DNA from: an uncultured Bacteroidota bacterium
GTDB taxonomy: Bacteria > Bacteroidota > Bacteroidia > Chitinophagales > Chitinophagaceae
Direction: 5' to 3'
Assembly: GCA_903926855.1 (NCBI GenBank)
Contig: CAIYKV010000105.1
Coordinates: 1 to 64,000, forward strand
Length of the DNA: 64,000 nucleotides
Made by a program: the position numbers and the translations under genes. The notes under the pieces are model-generated. The model did not search any database. It was not told where the DNA came from and saw only the letters and a program-made list of their open reading frames with translations. Shown here piece after piece: positions 1-9,109 of the stretch (within the stretch, counting starts at the first letter, position 1; every line of letters begins with the position of its first letter).

Positions 1-7
1 ACAAGGG

Positions 8-802
8 TCATAATTTCGATAATTGTGGTTTTATGGTCAAAGTTATGCTAGTTCCGGCACCTAATTGGCTTTTTACATCAACGGTGGCCCCTATGAGTTT
101 TGCTCGATTGATAATATTTTGTAACCCGATTCCAGGTCTTAATTTATTCAAAGCATTCGTATCAAAACCAACCCCATTATCTCGAATATAGAAAACAGTA
201 TGGTTAGGATCGCTGGTGATATCTACATGTATTTCCGTAGCAGAAGCGTGTTTAATGATATTATTCACAATTTCCTGGATCATACGGAACAGGATGATAT
301 CCATATTTGTGTCAAGTATATGAAAATCATCTGAAGTTTGGAAAGAAGTTTTGTAATGACCGGTTTTTTCCAGAGAAACCAATAATTGCCGGATGGATTC
401 TACAATACCAATGTCATAAATACGGTTGTTTTGCAGATTATGGCTGATTTCCCTCAAATCCTTAATCGCCTTGCCCAGTAATTCATCTGTCTGAGTAAGC
501 TTGGCCTCATCTGTATTGGTTTTATGAAAAGTGTTGAGGTTTAACCTGGCAAGGCTTAATATCTGGCCGATATTATCGTGAATTTCCTGACTGATATAGG
601 TAAATGCCTGTTCCTGTATCTCCAGCTGGGTTTGCAAAAGGGTTTGGGCAAACCGGTTTTTCATCTCTTCCTTCTCTCGTTTATTCTTTCTTTGCCTGCG
701 AAGAAAAACGAATACGATCAATAATACAAAGCTGCCGATTAATATAAAAAAAACGGAGGCGATTACGATAGTGATGAGGATATCTTCTTGTTGCTTGGGC
801 AT
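8..802 (-). CDS. Membrane-anchored sensor histidine kinase (HisKA_3/NarL-DegS type)
   Basis: A 264-residue kinase that should autophosphorylate on His and pass the phosphate to a LuxR/NarL-type response regulator. One N-terminal membrane segment lies at about residues 8-34, followed by a short coiled linker. The phosphoacceptor is His75 in the motif EIHDNIGQ. The N-box is EIVNNIIKH (177-185), the G1 box is DNGVGF (208-213) and GIGLQNI follows near 224, so the ATPase core is complete. There is no extracellular or PAS sensor domain, so the signal must come through the membrane segment or a partner. It is the last gene in the window of a leftward run and overlaps the upstream membrane-protein gene by 40 bp. 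The response regulator is probably just beyond the left edge (inference). Confidence 0.9.
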   Translation of the reverse strand: MPKQQEDILITIVIASVFFILIGSFVLLIVFVFLRRQRKNKREKEEMKNRFAQTLLQTQLEIQEQAFTYISQEIHDNIGQILSLARLNLNTFHKTNTDEAKLTQTDELLGKAIKDLREISHNLQNNRIYDIGIVESIRQLLVSLEKTGHYKTSFQTSDDFHILDTNMDIILFRMIQEIVNNIIKHASATEIHVDITSDPNHTVFYIRDNGVGFDTNALNKLRPGIGLQNIINRAKLIGATVDVKSQLGAGTSITLTIKPQLSKL

Positions 803-1428
803 AGAATAAAGGCAATACAGAATGAACCGTATAAAATTACGTTTAAACTATGATTGATGATGCCGTAAATTTTGATCCCCTGCGCCTGAAGATCATTGCT
901 TCTCAGGTATTCAAATAATGCGTTGATAATTACAGAACCCAGATAAAATATCAGTAAACCACTCGAAATCCAGAAAAAAGGTTGTTTAGATAGCTGTTGG
1001 TCTATATTTTCTGGTAAAACGGACTCGTAGAAATAGCAGCAGCAGAAGATGACTATAAAGAAAGAGCCTAGCAGGAAAGTATAGGTATTAAAAGTTTTAT
1101 TAAACCCTTGCTTAAATAAAATATTCAGGATTACCAGTAATACAAAAATAGGGATGAACCATACTACGAGTTTTTTAAAAACCACTTTTTTGAGATGTAA
1201 ATAGAAAAGAATAGAATAAAAGACAAATTCAATGGTTGTGAAAACATTATATATCCAATAATTACGAATAAATTTTGATATATACCAGGTACCTACACAT
1301 TCAACGACTATCGTTAAAAATAGAAACGGAATAAAATATAGTAATAATTTATTCCGTTTCTTTCTATAAAGAATGATAGCCGTAAAAAAACTTAACACCT
1401 GAAAGTAAAAATAGATACCCAATTGCAT
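763..1428 (-). CDS. Hypothetical polytopic membrane protein upstream of histidine kinase
   Basis: A 221-residue hydrophobic protein with about six predicted membrane helices and aromatic-rich loops. I recognise no catalytic motif or named family. Its 3' end overlaps the kinase gene by 40 bp in a different frame, and it starts 6 bp after the stop of the lipoprotein gene, so the three genes are almost certainly one transcript with coupled translation. A kinase with no sensor domain, paired this way with a polytopic membrane protein, suggests this protein supplies signal input or membrane context; that is inference only. The ATG at 1426-1428 is the natural start. Confidence 0.75.
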   Translation of the reverse strand: MQLGIYFYFQVLSFFTAIILYRKKRNKLLLYFIPFLFLTIVVECVGTWYISKFIRNYWIYNVFTTIEFVFYSILFYLHLKKVVFKKLVVWFIPIFVLLVILNILFKQGFNKTFNTYTFLLGSFFIVIFCCCYFYESVLPENIDQQLSKQPFFWISSGLLIFYLGSVIINALFEYLRSNDLQAQGIKIYGIINHSLNVILYGSFCIAFILCPSNKKISSSLS

Positions 1429-1434
1429 ATTATA

Positions 1435-1929
1435 TTATGGCCAGATAGCTCCGTGATTGAGCGAGTTATAACTTGTATCACCCCCATCGTTACTATTCGT
1501 TTTAATAAAATTACCTTTTGATGGTAAGTTATTATTTACAGTAAAGAAAATGGTTGTTTTGCCAATTTCACTTTTGTCAGCGGTTGGATCTGTGTTATAA
1601 TCGTATACACCAAAGTTAACATAAACCGAGTCTGATTTATATTTTGATTTCATCGAATTTAGAAAATTCGTAATGTCTTTGAGGCTAAAAGCAACATATT
1701 GCGTTGCATTAGGGCCGGCTACGTTGATGTAGACTGTACGTAACTCATTTGCATTAGCACCGGAGATTAAGCCGGGTATAGTAGCTGTAGAGGCAGTATT
1801 CATTATAGTACTCTCGTCACCTGCTGCTACACTAGCAGTATTTTTAGCCTGATCTTTCTGGCAGGCTATTAAGATGATTACGGTTACTGTAAGAAATGCT
1901 GCAAAACCTAAATAAGAATTTTTTTTCAT
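1435..1929 (-). CDS. Hypothetical lipoprotein, first gene of kinase operon
   Basis: A 164-residue exported protein with a signal peptide ending in the lipobox LIAC (Cys23), followed by Gln-Lys, so it is probably lipidated. The mature part begins with a low-complexity Ala/Thr/Ser linker. A compact domain follows, containing a stretch that reads as a short beta-alpha fold (YVAFSLKDITNFLNSMKSK) and ending in a Gly/Asn/Asp-rich tail. I do not recognise the family. It is the first gene of the leftward run with the membrane protein and histidine kinase, so an envelope sensing or ligand-binding role is possible but not shown. Confidence 0.75.
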   Translation of the reverse strand: MKKNSYLGFAAFLTVTVIILIACQKDQAKNTASVAAGDESTIMNTASTATIPGLISGANANELRTVYINVAGPNATQYVAFSLKDITNFLNSMKSKYKSDSVYVNFGVYDYNTDPTADKSEIGKTTIFFTVNNNLPSKGNFIKTNSNDGGDTSYNSLNHGAIWP

Positions 1930-2264
1930 AAGTCTGGGGATTTAAAAATCATGGTTAGTTACATTTATATCAATTGAACACAAGCAAGTTAAGTCAATGG
2001 TATTTTTTATTAGATGACAAACGATCTTCTTAAAAAGAATCATTTTTCTAAGTTAATGAAAGACAAATAGTTAGATCCAGTTATTTAATAAAAAATGGTG
2101 TTTTTACTGGAAGAATACCGTGAAAACACCGCATAGTTTTAGCTGTTTTAGGGGTGTTTATTTGGTTTGTAATCTGTATTGGGGAATTACTCTAACCGGG
2201 CAAGAAGCATAAGTAAGTAACAGGTTATTGAATATAAAAAAATACTATTTATTTCTAATGATGT
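1930..2264. other. 335-bp intergenic region upstream of lipoprotein-kinase operon
   Basis: AT-rich non-coding stretch between the permease gene stop and the lipoprotein start, both genes running leftward. It should hold the promoter of the lipoprotein operon and the end of the ABC operon. A weak leftward TAACTTG-like box is readable at 1985-1991 with no good upstream partner. I see no convincing hairpin, RNA gene or open frame. Confidence 0.5.
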
Positions 2265-3455
2265 TCAATTAACCTTATTGATATAACTCCGTATAGTTAC
2301 CCGGTTTACCCACCAGATAACCATTAATAAAATAGCAGCAGTAAATAAAGTAAATATTGATGGATATGCATTTATGAAAATGCCCTGTGATTGTAACAAA
2401 CCGTGTGTGTAAAATTGCAGTAATGAAATCACTATCACTGAAATACATATGATTAGCAGATTGATAGGGAAGAATTGGCGTATCAGAAATTTTTGTAGCT
2501 GGTATGGCGAAGCACCTAATATGATCAATAAACCGATTTCTTCTTTACTAGAAGCAATGGTTAGCTGTATAAACAATGTAAATACCAATAATGCAAATGC
2601 AAGCATTACTGCTCCTGATAGCCATGAGATACTTACTACAATATCCACTACTTGCCTATACCTGCTGAAGCGGGTTTTTTCTGCATCGGTAACCAGTTGC
2701 TTTGAATGTAAATATTTGGTCAGTTGCGGATTTCCCGGATCTTTTGTTTTAATAATCACACGGGATGGTTTTGTATGTTGATCTTTTCCAAATCTTGTAT
2801 TACTCCAGCGCATAAATTCTTCGGGAACCAATAAAGAAGAAATCCTGTCGCTAAAACCAACCACTTTCCCCTGCAAACTGATCATTCCATTGTTTCCATA
2901 AATGTTTACTTTAAAAAGGATCATTTTTACCACCTGCTGAGTTAATTGAGGTAAATTTTGCGAAAAGGAAAACTGGAAATTGTAAAAATCAAGAAACATA
3001 TTGGGAACAATCAATGGAATATAGGGCGAATTTTCTGTCCATTGCCAATCCTTACCAGCAACATCAATAAATGAATCCGGAACACTTTCAAAAGCGATAT
3101 CCGTATAAAATGGGAACCGGTCACTATTACTTTGAATAGAAGCTTTGAAACGGCTTGGACTTAACAAGCCTATCGATTCTACAAAAGCCTGATTTTTGAG
3201 GTCATTGATATCGCTATCCGATAAAGCCGTGTTTCCCAGATTCTGATCGGTGAGCGATTTATTCACTACCAGGAAATTGGCAATACTATCCTGGTTCGAT
3301 TTGCTAACCAGTAATTCATTATAATCTGCCTGTATCTGCACTGCTGCTAAAATCAAGAGCATGGCAACAGACAATCCGATTACCGCCAGCACAAATCTTT
3401 TACGACCTGATGCTGTTCTGATCAATTTTTTCAGTAGTACATTCAATCCCTCCAT
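2265..3455 (-). CDS. ABC transporter permease, FtsX/MacB-like
   Basis: A 396-residue permease with the FtsX-like layout: one membrane helix near residues 20-42, a large periplasmic region (about 45-270), then three helices near 275-300, 325-350 and 365-390. The first helices follow a basic start (KKLIRTASGRKRF). It belongs to the lipoprotein-release/MacB/FtsX superfamily (type VII ABC architecture), which drives periplasmic conformational work rather than transmembrane passage of substrate. The ATPase gene lies just upstream in the same operon with a 16-bp gap. No membrane-fusion protein or TolC homologue is adjacent, which argues against a full MacAB-type pump. The substrate is unknown. Confidence 0.85.
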   Translation of the reverse strand: MEGLNVLLKKLIRTASGRKRFVLAVIGLSVAMLLILAAVQIQADYNELLVSKSNQDSIANFLVVNKSLTDQNLGNTALSDSDINDLKNQAFVESIGLLSPSRFKASIQSNSDRFPFYTDIAFESVPDSFIDVAGKDWQWTENSPYIPLIVPNMFLDFYNFQFSFSQNLPQLTQQVVKMILFKVNIYGNNGMISLQGKVVGFSDRISSLLVPEEFMRWSNTRFGKDQHTKPSRVIIKTKDPGNPQLTKYLHSKQLVTDAEKTRFSRYRQVVDIVVSISWLSGAVMLAFALLVFTLFIQLTIASSKEEIGLLIILGASPYQLQKFLIRQFFPINLLIICISVIVISLLQFYTHGLLQSQGIFINAYPSIFTLFTAAILLMVIWWVNRVTIRSYINKVN

Positions 3456-3471
3456 TCGAAAAATTATCCGT

Positions 3472-4119
3472 TTATAAATTCAGCTCTCTGCTATAGGAAA
3501 AATGAGTATCATGTTCCAAATCTGTAATAATCAATCCGGCCCCTCTTTTTTTGCATTCTCTGTCAATCAAGTTAGCCGCCCGTTGAATATTTTCATTATC
3601 CAGGTGACTAAATGGTTCATCCATTATTAACCAGCTAAAAGGTTGAATCAATGCACGAATGATAGCTATTCTTTGTTGTTCTCCATAGCTGCATAGTCCT
3701 GCTCTTTGCTCCAGAATATGGGTAACACCTAATTCAGCAGCCATGCTATCAATCATTTCCTTTGGATAATATGGATCCTGAAGTATTCTTTTCAATTCTA
3801 TATTCTCTCTCGCTGTCAGATCGGGAAACAAACGAAGATCCTGGAAAACGATACTCAGTTTTTGCTGGCGAATTGTAGCAAGGTCAAAGTCTTTTAATTC
3901 TTTGATAAGATTTGAATCAAAGAGGATAGCTCCTTCATAATCATTGCGAAGCCGGTAAAGGATATGTATTAAAGTGGTCTTACCTGTTCCGCTTGGAGCT
4001 TTGATCTTAATAAATGCTGATTCCTCGAATTGGATAGTAGTGTTCCAAATATCTGAACTCCTTTGCAGGAATCTGTCTTTTAATGGGATGGGTAACAGAT
4101 TTTGGAATGTGATTGTCAT
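3472..4119 (-). CDS. ABC transporter ATP-binding protein with atypical switch region
   Basis: A 215-residue nucleotide-binding subunit for the adjacent FtsX-like permease. Walker A is SGTGKTT (43-49), the Q-loop Gln is near 93 in VFQDLRLFPD, the signature is CSYGEQQR in place of the usual LSGGQQR, and Walker B is WLIMDEP (Asp167/Glu168) with D-loop SHLD. At the H-loop, where the family has T-H-D, the sequence reads IITDLEHD, so the switch histidine appears replaced by Asp200; His203 lies three residues on. This may lower or retune ATP hydrolysis. First gene of a two-gene operon. The ABC call is certain; the degeneracy should be confirmed by alignment. Confidence 0.88.
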   Translation of the reverse strand: MTITFQNLLPIPLKDRFLQRSSDIWNTTIQFEESAFIKIKAPSGTGKTTLIHILYRLRNDYEGAILFDSNLIKELKDFDLATIRQQKLSIVFQDLRLFPDLTARENIELKRILQDPYYPKEMIDSMAAELGVTHILEQRAGLCSYGEQQRIAIIRALIQPFSWLIMDEPFSHLDNENIQRAANLIDRECKKRGAGLIITDLEHDTHFSYSRELNL

Positions 4120-4149
4120 GCAGCCCGATTGATCATTTGATCAGGTAGC

Positions 4150-4193
4150 GATGGATAAAAACAGCTTGTTTAGTTAAGCTGTTTTTATCCATC
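4150..4193 (-). terminator. Perfect 18-bp hairpin, terminator of DUF4836 gene
   Basis: Bases 4150-4167 and 4176-4193 are perfect reverse complements around an 8-base loop. The hairpin sits 15 bp past the stop of the leftward DUF4836 gene and before the ABC operon start, so it most likely ends the upstream transcript. The A5/T5 tract is inside the stem rather than after it. Confidence 0.7.
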
Positions 4194-4207
4194 TGCTAAT
4201 GAAAAAA

Positions 4208-5938
4208 TTAGTTTGTGCGTATAATTGCCGGCACTCCACCTGGAAATATTTTTTCGTCCATCTCCTTTTCTTTTCTTGCCTTTACGCGCATATCAACAGC
4301 AATATCAGTTAGTAAACTGGTTAAGGTAACCAGGCTATTCTGCTTTTCATTTTGCATCCTTATTTCGAAAGAAGCTTTCAGGCTTTTTCCTTCAAAATTA
4401 TCGGATGTGGCTATGATATCTTTAAAAGTAGCTTTGGCGGTGGTAAGAGAATGGTTAAACGATCCGGAAGATTCTTTAATAAACCCATTGAGTGTAGTAG
4501 CAATATCTACATAAAAAACAGTTGATTTTCCTTTAAACCGGTCCAATGCATCTTTCGCAATGGTTGCGTTGCTACTGCCGGCTATATACTGTGTATATGT
4601 AAGAGAATCACTGGCTATAATCAGATTCTTATCATCGGCCACAATAAACAAACCCATAAATGAAACCAACCCGCCAGCCTTATAAGTATCTTTTTGTTTC
4701 ACCAGGATGCCTTGCTGAACTGCTTTGTCCATGATTTTGGTAAAACTGGCTTTATCACCCACGGGGGCACTGATGATCATTTTTCCGAAAGGTTTACTTC
4801 TCATCTTATTCTTTTCATCCGTTTTCTGCAAGGGATCTGAATCAGTTCTGCCCAGATCAGAAATCACCACAGCGATATCGCCTTTTAAGGATTTATACAA
4901 ATCCTGGCTCGTAAATCCAACCTTTTCTAAAGCATTATTTACCAATCCCTCTACTTCGAGTTGTTTCAGAATACCTCCAAATATTTCCGGGTTAAATGAA
5001 GCGAGTATAATGCCATTGATATTTTGGGATGGATAATGTTCTATCATCGACAGATTCACGGTTGGTCCTGCATATTTAGAAAGCACGCTCCCCAGTAATT
5101 CATTGGTATAAGCGGTTGATTTGGCAACAATTTTGCCATCATCAAAACTTAATGTAGCCGTTGAATAATTGTTTTTTAATAATTCTTCCAGTTTTGGAAT
5201 CTGGAATGGAAACATATTTAAAGCTGCAATCGAAGAATTCCCACTGGTAAAAGTATAACCATCTGCTTTTTCTTTAAACATGCCCGTAAAAATTTCTACA
5301 TCTGCCAGCGACTCGGTTAGCTTTTGCGTGAAATAATGATCCACTTCCTTCTTCATTTCTGCTTCTGTATTTGCTTCGGCATGTTGTTTAAATGTCATTG
5401 CCAGGGTATCATAAACAGGCTTCAGGTGATGATTATACAGGGTGGTAATTACCTGTTCATTGTTCCAAGCAATCATCGTTTGATCATTTGTGATGAGGTA
5501 GCTATAATCTTTCTCTTTTTTAACCTCTTTGCCCTTCAGGTAGTCCTGTTTTTTCAGGAAGGTTTCCAGTTTTGCGGCATCATCAAGACTGCCCATAACA
5601 CTGATAGTGGTTGACTGACTATTATCCGGCTTTGTTTTTGTAAGTGCAAAAAGAAATACCTTTTCACTCCATTTTATTCCGGCATTTTCTTTTATATCAT
5701 TAAAAAATGCTTTCTCTTTGGCATCAATAGAATCATTTTTGAAAACCCGCGTCAAGAGGGTATCCATATTGATTCCCCCTTTCTGCAATTTATCCTGCAT
5801 CTGGTTGGGATCAACTACCACTACAAAGCCAACATCTTTGGGAATATATTTAGCTTCTTTTGGGGTATTGTTTTTGCAGGAAGATATAGTAGCTGCAATA
5901 ACGATTAGCAGTAAAAATGAACGTAGGAACTGATTCAT
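4208..5938 (-). CDS. DUF4836 family lipoprotein
   Basis: A 576-residue lipoprotein. The signal peptide ends in the lipobox ISSC (Cys21), and the mature protein opens with the PKDVGFVVVVDPNQM pattern typical of DUF4836, a Bacteroidota family of unknown function. Length fits the family. The body alternates beta-rich segments with amphipathic helices and contains no enzyme motif I can see. It ends in a charged helix rich in Lys/Glu. It has its own terminator on the left, and a TTCGTA/TAACTTCG promoter-like box lies 25-34 bp upstream of the ATG, so it is probably monocistronic. Function is unknown. Confidence 0.88.
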   Translation of the reverse strand: MNQFLRSFLLLIVIAATISSCKNNTPKEAKYIPKDVGFVVVVDPNQMQDKLQKGGINMDTLLTRVFKNDSIDAKEKAFFNDIKENAGIKWSEKVFLFALTKTKPDNSQSTTISVMGSLDDAAKLETFLKKQDYLKGKEVKKEKDYSYLITNDQTMIAWNNEQVITTLYNHHLKPVYDTLAMTFKQHAEANTEAEMKKEVDHYFTQKLTESLADVEIFTGMFKEKADGYTFTSGNSSIAALNMFPFQIPKLEELLKNNYSTATLSFDDGKIVAKSTAYTNELLGSVLSKYAGPTVNLSMIEHYPSQNINGIILASFNPEIFGGILKQLEVEGLVNNALEKVGFTSQDLYKSLKGDIAVVISDLGRTDSDPLQKTDEKNKMRSKPFGKMIISAPVGDKASFTKIMDKAVQQGILVKQKDTYKAGGLVSFMGLFIVADDKNLIIASDSLTYTQYIAGSSNATIAKDALDRFKGKSTVFYVDIATTLNGFIKESSGSFNHSLTTAKATFKDIIATSDNFEGKSLKASFEIRMQNEKQNSLVTLTSLLTDIAVDMRVKARKEKEMDEKIFPGGVPAIIRTN

Positions 5939-5962
5939 ATAATAGATATTAAAATGATTGAA

Positions 5963-5972
5963 TACGAAGTTA
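5963..5972 (-). promoter_or_regulatory. Candidate -7 box of DUF4836 gene
   Basis: On the minus strand this reads TAACTTCGTA, a TTCG variant of the Bacteroidota TAnnTTTG -7 element, ending 25 bp upstream of the ATG. The same TTCGTA string sits 20-26 bp upstream of two other leftward envelope genes in the window. Confidence 0.35.
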
Positions 5973-6006
5973 GCTTTTGCTTTCGACTTATCCTTTCTTA
6001 TTGATT

Positions 6007-8988
6007 TTAGTGGATTATTGACTGATAAATGGCTTCCTGGATGTTTGAACGCACGTTTAACTGGCTTATTTTATTATTATCCCTAGTAGGCGTTACCCTG
6101 TTGGAAAGGAAAATATAGACCAGATGATACTTTGGATCTACCCAAACACAGGTGCCGGTAAAGCCAGTATGCCCAAAAGTTTCAGGTGAAACGCTGCGTG
6201 ATGGGTAGGGGTCTTTTCGGGTAGTATTATTTTTTTCGGGCTTATCAAATCCGATCCCTCTTCTGCTCACATCTGATCCGTAGGCTGTAAACTTATCTAT
6301 GGTTGATTTTTTTAGTATCCTCACACCATTTAATTCGCCGCCATTCAACAGCATCTGGTAAAGCTGTGCCAGATCATAGGCATTGCTGAATAAACCCGCA
6401 TGGCCGGCTACTCCGCCAAACATGGCAGATCCTTCATCATGCACATCGCCACGTAACAGTTGCTGGCGAAAATGTTTTTCTAATTCAGTAGGAGCGATTT
6501 CGCTAACCGGCATTTTCTCACGTGGCAGGAATGTAGTCGTACTCATTTGCAAAGGATCATAGAAAGTTTCTTTTGCATATTCATTTAATGGTTTGCCGCT
6601 TACCGCTTCTACAATTTTGCCCAGGAAAATAAAATCATTGTCGCTATACACATATTTGCCCGGAGCTGTTAGTTTGCTTTGTAGAATACGTTTCAAAAGG
6701 GTATCCTCCCAATCATTTCGCAGGTAATACCCTTCCGCTACACGATACTGATGCTGATCATCTTTTTCATTGGTAAAATAACCAGACAAAGGTTTACCAG
6801 TTGTGGTATCCAGTACCTCGCGATAAAAAGGAATAAAAGGCACTAATCCCGCCTGGTGTAATAATATATCATTCAATTTTAGGGAAGCTTTATTACTGCC
6901 TTTTACCCAGGGAAGATAATCACCCAGTGTTTTGTTAATATCCACTTTCCCTTCTTCATATAGTTTCATGATCGAAACATTGGTAGCAGAGATTTTGGTA
7001 ACAGAGGCAAGATCATAAACCATCTCTTTGGTAACCGGCTCTTTCTGATCAAAATTAGTATAGCCAAATGCTTTATGGTATACCAGTTTTCCATCTTTGG
7101 CTACCAAAACCACGCAGCCAGGTGTTGCACCTTTGGCAACGGCATCACTGGCAATGGCATCTATCTTTGCCAATGAATCAGCTGCCAAACCAACTGACTC
7201 AGGAGTACTGAGTGGAAAATAATTATGATACAAAATACCGTCACCAAATTTTAAGTTCTCTGCAACTGTTACGGGTAATTTTCCTTTAGCCTGTATCTTA
7301 CCTTGTAAAAAAGCAACAGCTGCTTCCTGTGTAATATCATCGTCCTCATAGCAGGCAATCAGGTTGGGAGCATAATTGATGTTTTTAATAGCATACGGAT
7401 TGCCAAAAATCAATGTAATAGTCTGAAACTGTTGCAATGCATTTAATAAATAAAGAGAGGGACTGCTTAATCCGAAATTATTAGCAGGCCTGCGACTATA
7501 ATTATGCAGCCCAACAATAATCAGATCATATTTTTTTTGGTTGAGTGTATTCAGTAATTGTACTACAGAAGCGGTATCTGTTTTTTCCAGGGGAATCAGG
7601 TTTGTCTTATCATCCATTAATTGTTTTCCTATCTGTGGCTTACTGCCAAACAAGTAAACATCTGCCTGATTCTCGGTTCTTAATTTTGCAGCAATCGTAT
7701 TTTCAGTTGGTGCACCAATGCTGATATAGGCAATTTTTTTTCCACTTTTAATAGGGAAGATATCCGGATTTTGTTTGTGTAAAAGAGTCAGCGCATTTTG
7801 ACTTAATAAAGTCCTGATGCGCGTGGTTTGTTTATTCAAATCTTCTACAAGGCCTTCAGTCTGAATAGGCGTTATTTTATTCAGCCCCAGGTGATATTTT
7901 GCCAATAATACTTTTTTTACTTTGGCATTGATAATATCCCAGCTAAGTTTCCCTTCTTTAATGGCTTCTTTTATCTTGGCAATGCTACCGGGTATATCGC
8001 CGGGCAGACATAACATATCATTTCCGGCAATCAAGGAGAGTACAGAAGCATCTCCTTTTGGAAAATATTTGGTAACACCCTGCATTTCCAATGCATCCGT
8101 AAATGAAATGCCTTCAAATCCAAGGTCATTGCGCAGAACACCCGTTACATTCAGATAAGATAATGAACTGGGTAAATGCGTAGTGGTATCAATAGCAGGA
8201 ATTGAAAGGTGTGCCGTCATAATACTTCCCACTCCGGCTTTTATCAACTCTCTGAAGGGGTATAATTCCAGATTATCCAATTCCACCCTGCTTTTAGTAA
8301 TAACAGGAAGATCTTTGTGTGAGTCAACCGAAACATCACCATGACCAGGAAAATGCTTGGCTGTGGCCATCACACCTACATCCTGCATACCCCGCATATA
8401 TTCAACTCCATATAAAGCTACTTTGTATTTGTCTTCTCCAAAACTTCTGTCATTGATCACCGGGTTCATTGGATTATTATTGACATCCACATCTGGGGCA
8501 TAGTTTACCTGAATACCCATGCGTTTACATTGTTCCCCGACAGCTTTACCAAATTGATAGATCAGGGTCGCATCCGTTGTAGCACCCATCATTAACTGCC
8601 TGGGATAACTTATTACACTATCTAATCGCATGCCTAGTCCCCATTCTCCATCAATTGAGATCATGATAGGGGTTTTGGCAATGGATTGGTATAAATTGGT
8701 AAGCATTGCCTGCCTTACCGGCCCTCCCTGAAAAAAGCAGATGCCACCGACATTGTATTTTTTAATCTGTTCAATTACTTCCGCCACATGCTCGGGACCC
8801 TGGTTACTCAAGCCACGAATGATCATTAATTGCGCAATCCGCTCATCTTTACTCAGCTTCCGGAATTTCTTTTTTACCCATTTTAAAGCCGCTTTATCTT
8901 TTTCATAGAAATGTTGGGCCTGCACAGAAATGCCGGCATACATACTGAATAAAACACAAAGAATAGTGCAATAGAAGGTTCTTTTCAT
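6007..8988 (-). CDS. Glycoside hydrolase family 3 N-acetylhexosaminidase fused to serine beta-lactamase domain
   Basis: A 993-residue exported two-enzyme fusion. After a signal peptide ending SVQAQ comes a GH3 (NagZ-like) domain with the diagnostic KHFPGHG...DSH dyad (211-224) and nucleophile Asp308 in ISFTDALEM, then a GH3 C-terminal domain. From about residue 605 there is a class C beta-lactamase/esterase-like domain with SVTK (Ser672-Lys675), YSD (790-792) and a C-terminal GHTGFTG motif. GH3 should remove GlcNAc from muropeptides; the second domain may act on the peptide or on an ester. The ATG at 8988 is preferred over a TTG at 9012 because it starts a clean signal peptide and lies behind a promoter-like box. 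This fusion is known in Bacteroidota. Confidence 0.92.
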   Translation of the reverse strand: MKRTFYCTILCVLFSMYAGISVQAQHFYEKDKAALKWVKKKFRKLSKDERIAQLMIIRGLSNQGPEHVAEVIEQIKKYNVGGICFFQGGPVRQAMLTNLYQSIAKTPIMISIDGEWGLGMRLDSVISYPRQLMMGATTDATLIYQFGKAVGEQCKRMGIQVNYAPDVDVNNNPMNPVINDRSFGEDKYKVALYGVEYMRGMQDVGVMATAKHFPGHGDVSVDSHKDLPVITKSRVELDNLELYPFRELIKAGVGSIMTAHLSIPAIDTTTHLPSSLSYLNVTGVLRNDLGFEGISFTDALEMQGVTKYFPKGDASVLSLIAGNDMLCLPGDIPGSIAKIKEAIKEGKLSWDIINAKVKKVLLAKYHLGLNKITPIQTEGLVEDLNKQTTRIRTLLSQNALTLLHKQNPDIFPIKSGKKIAYISIGAPTENTIAAKLRTENQADVYLFGSKPQIGKQLMDDKTNLIPLEKTDTASVVQLLNTLNQKKYDLIIVGLHNYSRRPANNFGLSSPSLYLLNALQQFQTITLIFGNPYAIKNINYAPNLIACYEDDDITQEAAVAFLQGKIQAKGKLPVTVAENLKFGDGILYHNYFPLSTPESVGLAADSLAKIDAIASDAVAKGATPGCVVLVAKDGKLVYHKAFGYTNFDQKEPVTKEMVYDLASVTKISATNVSIMKLYEEGKVDINKTLGDYLPWVKGSNKASLKLNDILLHQAGLVPFIPFYREVLDTTTGKPLSGYFTNEKDDQHQYRVAEGYYLRNDWEDTLLKRILQSKLTAPGKYVYSDNDFIFLGKIVEAVSGKPLNEYAKETFYDPLQMSTTTFLPREKMPVSEIAPTELEKHFRQQLLRGDVHDEGSAMFGGVAGHAGLFSNAYDLAQLYQMLLNGGELNGVRILKKSTIDKFTAYGSDVSRRGIGFDKPEKNNTTRKDPYPSRSVSPETFGHTGFTGTCVWVDPKYHLVYIFLSNRVTPTRDNNKISQLNVRSNIQEAIYQSIIH

Positions 8989-9009
8989 ACGAATGATCTT
9001 GAGACAGCA

Positions 9010-9016
9010 CAAGTTA
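9010..9016 (-). promoter_or_regulatory. Candidate -7 box of GH3 fusion gene
   Basis: The minus strand reads TAACTTG followed by TGC, close to TAnnTTTG, 22 bp upstream of the ATG at 8988. If real, it rules out the longer TTG start at 9012, which lies inside the box. Confidence 0.28.
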
Positions 9017-9109
9017 GGAATAAAGAAGGAGTTATGGTTGGGTTCAGACTAGCTGGTTATGGGTTACTTGTTTCGGGTTTAGTGAAGCAGCGTATGGTAT
9101 TCTTCAGAC

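Noticed and set aside
8989-9012. Upstream TTG start for the GH3 fusion
   Set aside because: Would add eight residues before an already complete signal peptide and overlaps a promoter-like box.
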